Source: JAWWOL01 sp033851545
Lineage (GTDB): Bacteria > Actinomycetota > Actinomycetes > JAWWOL01
Assembly: GCA_033851545.1 (NCBI GenBank)
Contig: JAWWOO010000010.1
Span: 1-64,000, forward strand
Length of the DNA: 64,000 bases
Reading direction: 5' to 3'
Part shown: positions 32,372-41,400 of the stretch, piece by piece
How the letters are laid out: the number at the start of each line of letters is the position of its first letter
How positions within the stretch are numbered: position 1 is the stretch's first letter
Translations under genes and position numbers: made by a program
The notes under the pieces: model-generated
Database searches by the model: none
What the model was told of the DNA's origin: nothing
Seen by the model: only the letters and a program-made list of their open reading frames with translations

Positions 32372-32399
32372 CCTTCGGCGGACAAGGCCGATTGCTTGA
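32372..32399 (-). promoter_or_regulatory. FliA/WhiG-type promoter for the roadblock-PATAN-GTPase operon
   Basis: On the minus strand: TCAAG at 32399-32395, 15 bases, GCCGAAGG at 32379-32372. It lies in the 138-base gap between aroE and the roadblock gene, with a leader of about 48 bases expected. It shares boxes and exact spacing with sites before the pilus genes over 14 kb away. Confidence 0.68.
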
Positions 32400-32455
32400 A
32401 CCCCGCAGGCAATGTTCCTGACCGTTCCGCCGCATTCTCAGGGTCCTGACGGGTT

Positions 32456-33289
32456 TCAGGCGGGTTTCGTACGGGCGGCCAGCGCGGCCTCCCCGGCAAG
32501 GCGCATCGCCTCGAGCGGGGCCGGGCGGCCGGTCATCAGCTCGACCTGGGTGGCCGCCTGCCCGACGAGCATGGCCAGCCCACCGGCCACCGGGGCGCCG
32601 GCCGCCATCGCGGCGGCCGCGAGCCGGGTCGGCCACGGGGCGTACAGCACGTCCATCAGCGGCAGGTCCGCCTGCCAGCCCCAGGCAGCCATCGCGTCGG
32701 TGGCCCCAGCGGGTGTGGTCGAGACGACCAGGTCGTGGCCGGCGAGGTCGCGGACCGACGACGGCCAGGGCGCTCCGGTGACCGGGATGCCCAGGCGCTG
32801 CCCCAGCTCGACCAGGTCGGCTGCGGCGCCAGGACGCCGTACAGCGAGCGTGACCGAGGTGGCACCGAGCCGGGCCAGCGCCACGAGCACCGCCCGCGCC
32901 GTCCCACCACCCCCCAACACCGCAGCGGCGGCGGGTGAGGTGACGCCGATCTCGGCAAGGGCGAGCAGCACGCCGTCCACGTCGGTGTTGTGCGCCGTGG
33001 TCTGTCCGTCGGTCATCACCAGCGTGTTGGCGGCCCCGACGAGCAGAGCCGAGTCGGCACAGTGGTCGGCGACCTCGAGTGCCCGGGCCTTCAACGGCAT
33101 GGTCAGCGACAGCCCGGCCCAGGCCGGGTCGGCGGTGCAGGTCGCCACCACATCGGCGAGCCCGGCCTCGTCGCACTCGACCAGGTCGTAGGTCCAGTCC
33201 AGGCCGAGCTCGGCGTAGGCGGCGCGGTGCAGGACGGGCGAGAGCGAGTGCGCGATCGGCGAGCCCAGGACGGCGGCCCTGCGGGTCAA
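32456..33289 (-). CDS. aroE: Shikimate dehydrogenase
   Basis: 277 residues from TTG at 33289, overlapping the mltG stop as TTGA. The frame is open far upstream inside mltG, but AroE-like sequence begins here with RRAAVLGSPIAHSLSPVLH, the shikimate-binding S-L-S motif. AGLSLTMPLK (catalytic Lys), GAANTLV, HNTDVDG and the NADP-binding VLGGGGTARA follow. It reduces 3-dehydroshikimate to shikimate. It is separated from aroC by the pilus and glycan region. Confidence 0.93.
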   Translation of the reverse strand: MTRRAAVLGSPIAHSLSPVLHRAAYAELGLDWTYDLVECDEAGLADVVATCTADPAWAGLSLTMPLKARALEVADHCADSALLVGAANTLVMTDGQTTAHNTDVDGVLLALAEIGVTSPAAAAVLGGGGTARAVLVALARLGATSVTLAVRRPGAAADLVELGQRLGIPVTGAPWPSSVRDLAGHDLVVSTTPAGATDAMAAWGWQADLPLMDVLYAPWPTRLAAAAMAAGAPVAGGLAMLVGQAATQVELMTGRPAPLEAMRLAGEAALAARTKPA

Positions 33290-34410
33290 CTGATCACGCC
33301 GTTGGCCTTGGCCAGTGCCTTGAACTGCAGGAACTCCGCATAGTTGTTCGTGAACTTGGCGTCGCCCTGCTTGTCGATGGTGACGAAGAACGTCCAGTTG
33401 CCGTCCGCGGGCTCGAGCGCGTCCTTGAGCGCCCGCGCCCCGGGCGAGTCGATCGGCGTGGGTGGCAGCCCGAGGTGCTGATAGGTGTTGTACGGGGACG
33501 GGTTCTGCAGGTCGGCGCTGGACAGGTGACCCTTGCGCTGGGGCAGCACGTAGTTGAGCGTCGAGTCGAGCTGGAGCTTGGTCTTCTTGGCCAGCCGGTT
33601 GTAGATCACCCGGGCGATCTTGGGCCCGTCGGCCGGCTTGCCTGCTTCCTTCTCGATGATCGAGGCGATCATGAGCACCTCGTACGGGGTGTGGTGCACC
33701 TTGGTCATGGAGTTCTGCAGGTCCAGCGCGACCGCCTCGTCGTTGAACTTCGCCACCATCTGCTGCATGGCGGCGAGCGCGTCGGCCCGCGGGTCGAACT
33801 GGTAGGTCGCCGGATAGAGGAAGCCTTCGAGTGAGGTCGGCTTGGCCCACTGCGGCAGGTCGATCGCGCTTGGGTTGGCCGAGGCCTTCTGCAGCGCGTC
33901 CGGCGCCAGCGCCGTCCCGCCGGCGATCAGTGCCAGCGCCCGCGCCATCGACGTGCCCTCAGGGACGGTGACCTTGGTCCGCATCTTGCTGCGCGGGTCG
34001 AGCAGCAGGGCGACCGCTGAGGCCGCCGACATGTGCTGGCGCAGCTGGTAGTAGCCGGGCGCGACCGTCTTGACCGTGGTCTGCGCGTTGAAGGCCTTGG
34101 TGAACGCGCCCGTGCTGCGGACCACGTGCGCCTTGAGCATGGCGGCGCCGACATCGTGGACCGTCGCCTTGGCGCCGACCTGGACGATCTGGCTGCCGGT
34201 GCCCACCGTCTTGTAGTCGCGGGTGGAGCTGAACGTGTCGACCAGCTGGTTCTTGCCGACCACGATCAGCTGGATCATCACCGCCAGCATCGCCAGGCTG
34301 ACCACCAGCGTGATGCCCCGCCGGATCCACAGCCGCCGCTGGCTGCGCGGCGGCGGCTGCGCACCCCCTGATCCGCGACTCGGGAAGAGGCCGAGATCGA
34401 GGTCGGTCAC
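33286..34410 (-). CDS. mltG: Endolytic murein transglycosylase MltG
   Basis: 374 residues. A short cytoplasmic stretch is followed by a membrane helix (about 32-52) and an extracytoplasmic YceG domain. The catalytic glutamate lies in MIASIIEKEAG; EGFLYPATYQFDP and LDSTLNYVLP are family segments, and the end PYNTYQHLGLPPTPIDSPG is typical. MltG cuts nascent glycan strands. Its place between ruvX and aroE matches many actinobacteria. Confidence 0.93.
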   Translation of the reverse strand: MTDLDLGLFPSRGSGGAQPPPRSQRRLWIRRGITLVVSLAMLAVMIQLIVVGKNQLVDTFSSTRDYKTVGTGSQIVQVGAKATVHDVGAAMLKAHVVRSTGAFTKAFNAQTTVKTVAPGYYQLRQHMSAASAVALLLDPRSKMRTKVTVPEGTSMARALALIAGGTALAPDALQKASANPSAIDLPQWAKPTSLEGFLYPATYQFDPRADALAAMQQMVAKFNDEAVALDLQNSMTKVHHTPYEVLMIASIIEKEAGKPADGPKIARVIYNRLAKKTKLQLDSTLNYVLPQRKGHLSSADLQNPSPYNTYQHLGLPPTPIDSPGARALKDALEPADGNWTFFVTIDKQGDAKFTNNYAEFLQFKALAKANGVIS

Positions 34411-34432
34411 GCTGCCACTCCTGCCCCTGCGG

Positions 34433-34909
34433 TCATGCCGTGCTCGTCGGGATGATGTCGCCGGGCGGGGAGCCGACGGCCCGCTCGTGGTCGAGGGCGG
34501 ACTGCAGGATCACCACCGCGGCCGCCTGGTCGATCTGCTGCCGGCGCTTGCGGGCACCGGCCTTGGGTGCTGACGCGATCAGGCTGCGGGTCGCCGAGAC
34601 GGTGGACAACCGCTCGTCCGCCAAGCGTACCGGGACCGGCGCCACCAGAACGGCCAACGCGCGGGCGTAGTCCCGGGCGACAGCGGCTGCCGGTCCTTCG
34701 CTGCCGTTGAGCGACCGCGGCAGCCCGACGACCACCTCGACAGCCTCGCGCTCGAGCGTCAGGGCCCTGAGCCGGTCCAGGTCGGTGCCCCCGCGCAGGT
34801 CCCGTCGGAGCGTCTCGACCGGGCTGGCCAGCATCGCCGAGGCGTCGCTGGCCGCGACACCGACCCGTACCGAGCCGACGTCGACGCCGATCCGGACGCC
34901 GGGTCTCAT
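34433..34909 (-). CDS. ruvX: Holliday junction resolvase-like RuvX (YqgF)
   Basis: 158 residues, normal length. RIGVDVGSVRVGVAASD carries the first catalytic Asp; VVVGLPRSLNGSEG and RLADERLSTVSA hold the conserved Glu and other active-site residues; the end DQAAAVVILQSAL is typical. The protein is a putative nuclease involved in rRNA 5' processing or recombination. The ATG overlaps the alaS stop as ATGA. Confidence 0.93.
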   Translation of the reverse strand: MRPGVRIGVDVGSVRVGVAASDASAMLASPVETLRRDLRGGTDLDRLRALTLEREAVEVVVGLPRSLNGSEGPAAAVARDYARALAVLVAPVPVRLADERLSTVSATRSLIASAPKAGARKRRQQIDQAAAVVILQSALDHERAVGSPPGDIIPTSTA

Positions 34910-37581
34910 CCGCCGGCCGCCTGGCCGATCCGCTGCCGCAACGCCGCGAGCGCCTCCTCGACAGCGGACGGGTCCGTGCCGCCGCCCTGGGCGAGGTCGT
35001 CCTTGCCACCACCACCGCCGCCGAGCACGCCGGCGCCCAGCCGGACCAGCTCGCCGGCCTTGAGGCCCCGGCCCCGCGCCGCTTCGTTGACGGCGACGAC
35101 GAGCACCGGCTTGTCACCCGCGAGGCCGATGACCGCTGCCACGCCCGGGCGCCCGGCGTCGAGCCTGCCGCGTACGTCGACCGCCAGCTTGCGCACGTCG
35201 TCCGCGCTCACCGAGCCGGCCGCGTGCGTCACCACCGCGACGCCGTCGATGTCGGCCGCCCCCCGGGCCAGGTCGGGCGCCGCCCGCAGCACTGCTGCGG
35301 CGCGCAGCCGGTCGAGCTCGCGCTCGGCATCACGCAGCCGACCGGTCAGTGCGGCGATCCGCTCGGGGAGCTCCTCGGCGCTGTGCAGCTTGAGCGACTC
35401 GCTGACCTGGCTGACCAGTACGTGCTCGCGGGCGAGGTAGCGGAAGGCGTCCAGCCCGACCAGCGCGTCGACCCGGCGGACGCCGGCGCCGATGGAGGAC
35501 TCGCCGAGCAGCTTGACCAGGCCGAGCTGGGCCGACGAGCCGGCGTGGGTGCCGCCGCAGAGCTCGCGGGCGTAGTCGCCCACCTCGACGACCCGCACCT
35601 GGTCGCCGTACTTCTCCCCGAACAGGGCCATGGCGCCGATCCGCCTGGCCTCCTCCTGGGTGGTGACGAAGGCGCGCACCTCGAGATCCTCGATCAGGAC
35701 AGCGTTGACCTCGTCCTCGATGTCGTGCAGCACCGAGGGCACGACGGCGGTCGGCGAGGCGAAGTCGAACCGCAGCCGGCCGGGCGCGTTGTACGAGCCG
35801 GCCTGGGTCGCCGTCTCCCCCAGCGCCTTGCGCAGCGCCTGGTGCAGCAGGTGGGTGGCGGTGTGCGCGCGGGAGATCGACATCCGGCGCGGCACGTCGA
35901 CCTCGGCCAGCGCCTGGTCGCCGACGGTCACCTCGCCCTTGCGGACGACGCCGCGGTGGACGACCAGACCCGGCACCGGCCGCTGGACGTCGAGCACCTC
36001 GACGACCGCCCCGCTGGCCAGCCGGATGAACCCGGCGTCGGCGATCTGCCCACCGGCCTCGGCGTAGAACGGGGTCCGGTCCAGCACCAGCTCGATCTCG
36101 TCGCCGGCGCCCGCGGCCGGCACGCCGACCCCACCCGCCAGCAGTCCCCGTACGGTCGCCTCTCCGGTCACCGCTTCGTAGCCGGTGAACAGGGAGGGAC
36201 CCGTGGCGTCGACGAGGTCGCGGTAGGCCGAGACGTCCGTGCCGCCGGCCTTCTTGTCGTAGGCGTCCTGCTTCGCCGCCTGGCGCTGCTGTGCCATCAG
36301 CCGGCGGAATCCCTCCTCGTCGACGGTCAGGCCGGCGTCCGCCGCCATCTCGAGCGTGAGGTCGATCGGGAAGCCGTAGGTGTCGTGCAGCTCGAACGCG
36401 CGGGCGCCGTCGAGCAGTGTCGAGCCGCTGCCGGTCGCCTCTGCCGCAGCGTTCTCGAACCGCAGTGTGCCGCTGCGCAGCGTCTGCGCGAACGACTCCT
36501 CCTCGGCGACCACGACGGCGAGGATCCGCGCGGCCTGGTCGGCGAGCTCTGGGTAGGACGGGGTCATCACGTCGAGCGCCTGCTGGACCAGCTCGCGCAT
36601 CACCGGTCCATCGGCCCCGAGCAGGCGGGCGTTGCGGATGACCCTGCGCAGCATCCGGCGCAGCACGTAGCCGCGCCCCTCGTTGCTCGGGGTGACACCG
36701 TCGCCGACGATCATCGTGGCGGTCCGGGTGTGGTCCGCGATCACCCGCAGCCGTACGTCCTGCGCGTGGTCGGCGTTGTAGGTCACACCGGTCAGCCGGC
36801 CGGCGAGGTCGAGGATGGGGCGGAGCAGGTCGGTCTCGTAGACGTTGTCGACCCCCTGGAGCAGGGCGGCCATCCGCTCGACGCCGAGGCCGGTGTCGAT
36901 GTTCTTGGCCGGCAGCTCGCCGAGGATCGGGAAGTCGTCCTTGCTTTGGCCAGCGCCGCGCACGTACTGCATGAAGACGAGGTTCCAGACCTCGAGGTAG
37001 CGGTCCTCGTCGGCGATCGGGCCGCCTTCCTTGCCGTACTCGGGGCCGCGGTCGAAGTAGATCTCCGAGCAGGGTCCGCAGGGGCCCGGGACGCCCATCG
37101 ACCAGAAGTTGTCCTCCATGCCCCGCCGCTGGACCCGCTCGGGCGGCAGCCCGACCACGTCGGTCCACAGCGAGAAGGCCTCGTCGTCGTCGAAGAAGAT
37201 CGTGGCCCACAGCCGTTCCGGGTCGAAGCCGAAGCCGCCGTCCTCGACGCTGGAGGTCAGCAGCTCCCAGGCCATCGGGATCGCCTGGTCCTTGAAGTAG
37301 TCACCGAAGCTGAAGTTGCCGGCCATCTGGAAGAAGGTGAGGTGCCGGGTCGTGGTGCCGACCACGTCGATGTCCGGGGTCCGCACGCACTTCTGGATGC
37401 TGGTCGCCCGCGGCCACGGCGGGGTCTGTTCCAGCAGGAAGTACGGCTTGAGCGGCACCATCCCAGCGGGGACCAGCAGCAGGGTCGGGTCATCCGAGAT
37501 GAGCGACGCGGACGGCACGACGGTGTGGCCACGGCTCTCGAAGTACGCGAGGAAGCGGCGGTTGATCTCGGCGGACTGCAT
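34906..37581 (-). CDS. alaS: Alanyl-tRNA synthetase
   Basis: 891 residues, the normal size. The N-terminal class II core starts INRRFLAYFESRGHTVVPSA; the editing domain has the metal site HTATHLLHQAL and CGGTHAGS; the C-terminal DHHA1 part ends with the GGGGGGKDDLAQGGG glycine stretch. It charges tRNA-Ala and edits mischarged Ser/Gly. It overlaps ruvX by 4 bases and follows the DUF6167-like gene by 35 bases. Confidence 0.97.
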   Translation of the reverse strand: MQSAEINRRFLAYFESRGHTVVPSASLISDDPTLLLVPAGMVPLKPYFLLEQTPPWPRATSIQKCVRTPDIDVVGTTTRHLTFFQMAGNFSFGDYFKDQAIPMAWELLTSSVEDGGFGFDPERLWATIFFDDDEAFSLWTDVVGLPPERVQRRGMEDNFWSMGVPGPCGPCSEIYFDRGPEYGKEGGPIADEDRYLEVWNLVFMQYVRGAGQSKDDFPILGELPAKNIDTGLGVERMAALLQGVDNVYETDLLRPILDLAGRLTGVTYNADHAQDVRLRVIADHTRTATMIVGDGVTPSNEGRGYVLRRMLRRVIRNARLLGADGPVMRELVQQALDVMTPSYPELADQAARILAVVVAEEESFAQTLRSGTLRFENAAAEATGSGSTLLDGARAFELHDTYGFPIDLTLEMAADAGLTVDEEGFRRLMAQQRQAAKQDAYDKKAGGTDVSAYRDLVDATGPSLFTGYEAVTGEATVRGLLAGGVGVPAAGAGDEIELVLDRTPFYAEAGGQIADAGFIRLASGAVVEVLDVQRPVPGLVVHRGVVRKGEVTVGDQALAEVDVPRRMSISRAHTATHLLHQALRKALGETATQAGSYNAPGRLRFDFASPTAVVPSVLHDIEDEVNAVLIEDLEVRAFVTTQEEARRIGAMALFGEKYGDQVRVVEVGDYARELCGGTHAGSSAQLGLVKLLGESSIGAGVRRVDALVGLDAFRYLAREHVLVSQVSESLKLHSAEELPERIAALTGRLRDAERELDRLRAAAVLRAAPDLARGAADIDGVAVVTHAAGSVSADDVRKLAVDVRGRLDAGRPGVAAVIGLAGDKPVLVVAVNEAARGRGLKAGELVRLGAGVLGGGGGGKDDLAQGGGTDPSAVEEALAALRQRIGQAAGG

Positions 37582-37616
37582 GCTGGGCCTTATCGGTTTG
37601 GGGCGGGAAGGCGGTG

Positions 37617-37856
37617 TTAGCTCGCTGCACCATCATCGTCGAGACCCAGGACGGTGCGCAGTTCGGTTTCCCGCTCGAGCATGGCGACCTGGACCTCGTC
37701 CCCGAAGTCCCGTACGGCTTCGGTCAGGTCGGCCAGTCCGGAGCGCACCGACCCGGCCACCCCGGACGGGCTCAGCGAGTCGGCGGTCTTCTGCACCTTG
37801 CGGACGACGAGGATGCCGACCGAGGCGCCCAGCCCGATCCAGAACAAGCGGCGCAT
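37617..37856 (-). CDS. Small membrane-anchored protein upstream of alaS
   Basis: 79 residues. The N-terminus RRLFWIGLGASVGILVVRKV is a membrane anchor; the rest is charged and helical (DLTEAVRDFGDEVQVAMLERETELRTVL). It matches the small DUF6167-type proteins found between DUF948 genes and alaS in actinobacteria (from memory of gene order). It starts 1 base after the DUF948 gene. No function is known. Confidence 0.8.
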   Translation of the reverse strand: MRRLFWIGLGASVGILVVRKVQKTADSLSPSGVAGSVRSGLADLTEAVRDFGDEVQVAMLERETELRTVLGLDDDGAAS

Positions 37857-37857
37857 C

Positions 37858-38286
37858 TCAGCCCTTCTTCCTGGCGGCGCGGGCGGCCTTGGCCTCTGCC
37901 CTGAGCTGGGCCCTGACCCGCTTGTCCTCGGCCTCGCTCTTCTTGGCCCCGAGTGCCTTGCGTACGCCGTAGGAGAACGCGGCCGCCTTGATCGCCGGGC
38001 CGCCGAGGGTCGCCGCGAAGACCGAGCTCAGGCCGGAGACGTTGGTGGTGACCTTCTCGACGTTGCCGGTGATCGCGTCGACCCGTACCAGCTGGTCGTT
38101 CACGTGGTCGACCGACACCGTGACGCCCTGCAGGGTCGGGATCAGCTCGTCGGTGATCCGGCGCACGCTGTTCTGCGTCTCGGCGATGACCGCACCGAGC
38201 TTGGCGGCGAGCAGGTAGGCAAGCGCCAGCAGCAGCGCCGCCAGGGCGCTGGCCAGGATGATCCCGCTGATCTGCCATCCGGACAC
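37858..38286 (-). CDS. DUF948 domain protein
   Basis: 142 residues from GTG at 38286, with AAGGAG 8 bases upstream. One N-terminal membrane helix (ISGIILASALAALLLALAYLL) is followed by a long helical region with TDELIPTLQGVTVSVDHVNDQ, the DUF948 pattern, and a Lys/Arg/Ala-rich tail. It heads the DUF948-DUF6167-alaS-ruvX-mltG-aroE unit. Function unknown. Confidence 0.85.
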   Translation of the reverse strand: MSGWQISGIILASALAALLLALAYLLAAKLGAVIAETQNSVRRITDELIPTLQGVTVSVDHVNDQLVRVDAITGNVEKVTTNVSGLSSVFAATLGGPAIKAAAFSYGVRKALGAKKSEAEDKRVRAQLRAEAKAARAARKKG

Positions 38287-38341
38287 GGCTGGGGCTCCTT
38301 CGTCGCTTACGGTTCGTACGGCGTGCCGCTCATACGTCGGT

Positions 38342-38354
38342 CGATACCGTATCG
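38342..38354. promoter_or_regulatory. Palindrome in the promoter region of the alaS operon
   Basis: CGATAC-C-GTATCG is a perfect 6-bp inverted repeat with one central base, 55 bases upstream of the DUF948 start. On the minus strand it overlaps a possible promoter, CTGACG-17-TACGGT, so it could be an operator. It could also be chance. Confidence 0.3.
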
Positions 38355-38437
38355 GGCCGCTGGCCCCGCGTCAGTCAGCACCGTCCCGCGCTACGTCCGC
38401 GGTTGCTCCCTGGTCAGGTCGCTCGGCTACCCGGCGG

Positions 38438-41400
38438 TCACCCCGCACAGGCGTTCGGGTCGTCGAAGTGTCCAGGTGTCGACGGGTAGGCGCTGCCGCT
38501 GCCGTGCTGGTTGTCACCGGGGTAGACCAGCGCGAGCTCGTCGTAGGCGGAGGTGCCGTTCGTCGTCACGTCGGACGCGCTCTGCCCGGCGCCCACCGAG
38601 TAGGACCAGCGCTGCAGGAAGGACTGCATCGCCGGACTGTGCTGGCGGACGTCGTTGAAGCCGCCGTAGGCAGCATTGCAGTGGGTGTACAGGTTGTACG
38701 CGCCGTTCCAGTCCAGCAGCCGGTCGCCCGGATTAGGCCCGTTGTCCGCGACGTCGCCTTGCAGGACGTCACGGTCCATGCCGCCGTAGATCCAGTCGAT
38801 GCCCTGGTGGTGCTGGTCGTTGGCCGGGTTGGCGTCGTTCATGCTGGTCATCTCGAACCACGAGCACGGGTCGGCCGTGCTGGCGCCGCTGGTGCCCGGC
38901 CAGGCGGCCGCGGTGCAGCCGACGCCGGGGGTGTACGACCCGCGTGGCCGCCAGTCGATGATGTCCGAGCCGAGCACGCCGGTCTTGGGGTCTAGGGACG
39001 GACCGGAGGTTGCGCCACTGCCGCCGAAGACGTAGTCGACCAGCGCATCCTTGGTGCCGCGGTCGTTCGGATTGGCCGGGTCGGCGCTGCCCTTGCCGCC
39101 CCACAGGACGTCGGCGCCGTCGTCGCCGAACACGGTATCCCCGCCGCTGTCGCCGTTGACGAGGTCGTCACCGTGCCCGCCGTGGAGGGCGTCGTTGCCG
39201 TCACCGCCGCGCATCCGGTCGTTGCCACCCTCGGCGACCCCGTCGTGCGGCATGGCGGCAGCTGTGCCGGTCGCGGCGAAGGTGTCGCCCGTGACGTCGT
39301 GGCGCAGGTCGGTGACCCGGGTGACCGAACCCTTGAGGAAGCCCTCGTAGTGGATGGCCGGCACCTGGTTCATGTCCACCGTGAAGGCGTTGGCGCCGCT
39401 CTGCCACTTGTCGACGATCCCACCGCGGTCACCGAGCATCGCGTCGTTGCCCGCGTCACCGGACATCCGGTCGTCCCCGAGCTCGCCGTACATGTCGTCG
39501 TCCCCGTTGCCGCCGGACATCGTGTCGCTGCCGTCCTGGCCGTACATGAAGTCCGCGCCGTCGTCGCCGTAGATCGTGTCGTCACCCGAAGCACCTGCCG
39601 GCTCGCAGGTGGCCTGTGCCGTGGTGCAGAAGCGGGTCGAGGCTGCTCCCACGCCGTGCCGGACGTAGGCCGCGTCGGCCGGGATCGCGGCGGGGTCGTA
39701 GCGGCCGGCGTAGATCCGATCGGTCAGGGCGCCCACGGATCCCACGATGTCGCGGACGGCCGTGCCGTTGTCGCCGAGCTCGAAGTCGGAGCCGCCATCA
39801 CCGTGGATGTCGTCGCCGGTGTCCCTGAAGACCGCGGTGGAACTGCCGCCGATCAGGTCGTCCTGGCCGTTGGGGCCGGAGACGTCGCCGGGATCCGGCG
39901 CAGGGACCGGCCCGGGCCAGCCACCCGAGGGTGCCGTGACCGTGATGCCGGCCTCGGCGAGGGTGCGGTCGCCGTAGAGGGTGTCGTGGCCGCCGTTGCC
40001 CTCGGCGTAGTCGTCACCGGCCCCGCCGCTGATCTGGTCGTTGCCGTCCTGACCCAGGACGACATCGACCCCGGCACCGCCGGAGAGCTGGTCGTCGCCC
40101 GCCACCGGACGGGTCGGCGCGCCCAGGTAACCGTTCGACCAGGACAGGTCGAGCAGTCGCAGCGAGCGCGGTGTCTCCAGGGTCGGCTGACTGCCGACCC
40201 GTACGGTCAGCGGGTTGACCGTCCCTGCCCGGCTGACCACGGCGTTGTCGCCGGTGACCAGGTCGTCGCCGGTGCCGCCGAAGATGACGTCACCGGTGTC
40301 CGGCTGGCCCTGCGTGGTGACGCCGCTGTCGGCACCGAGCAGGGTCGAGCTGCCACCGACCAGGTCGTCGTCGCCGCCGTCGCCCTGGATCCAGTCACGT
40401 CCCGGACCGCCCTCGGCGTAGTCGCCGTCGGCGCCGCCCAGGATCCGGTCGTTGCCCGACTGGCCGAGCACGACGTCGGAACCCGCGTCGCCGGTGACGT
40501 AGTCCGCCCCGGACGTGCCGGCAGTGGGCGTGTCTCCCAAGTCGTAGGGCTGGATGCTCCGCGTCACCACGGCGGCCGATCCGACGACGTCGCTGTTACT
40601 GCGATGCGTCGTCAGGCCACTCGGCGCGAGGGCAGGATCGCGGGTGACGAGGCCGTTGTCGGCCAGCACCACGTCCGCGTCATCGCCTCCGGCGATGGTG
40701 TCCCCGGCGTCGAGCTGCCCGGCGGTGGCCTGTCCGGAGCCGGACTCGGCGACGGAGGACCCGCCGACGATGTCGTCCTGCCCCGCGTCACCGAAGAGCG
40801 GGTCGGCGCCCTGGCCGCCTTCGACGTAGTCGTCGCCGGCGTCCCCGTGCACCGTGTCGCTGCCGCCCTGTCCGAACAGGGCGTCACCCTGGTCGCCACC
40901 GGTGATGGTGTCGTTGCCGGAGGTGCCCGCGACCGGCGCGTAGCCGAGATCCAGGAGGGTCACATGCCGGCCCACCGTCATGCCGCGTCCCTTGAGGACC
41001 GGATCGGTGGCGGCGAGAGTGGCGGTCGGCGTGATGACCGCGTTGTCGCCGGAGACCACGTCGTCCCCCGTACCGCCGGAGAGGGTGTCCCCCGTGTCGG
41101 GGTAGCCGGAAGCGTCCTTGGCCGAGGTCAGGCCGGGCGTCTGGCTGCTGCCGCCGATCAGGTCGTCGGCACCCGCCTCGCCATAGACCGTGTCCGCCCC
41201 GCCGTTGCCCTCGAGGTGGTCGTTGCCGTCGCCGCCGTAGACGAAGTCGGCCGCGAGCCCGCCGTACGCGTGGTCGGCGTCGGCGCCGCCGTAGACGTGG
41301 TCGGCGCCGCCCAGGGCGGTCCCGGTGTCGGCAAGATCGAAGACCACGCCTGCTCCGGAGCCATCCCCGGTGCCGTTGTCACCGATCAGGACGTCGAGGC

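Noticed and set aside
39850..41165. CRISPR or DNA-level tandem repeats
   Set aside because: The repetition is in the protein code (RTX turns and modules) in one continuous reading frame, without identical repeats and unique spacers.
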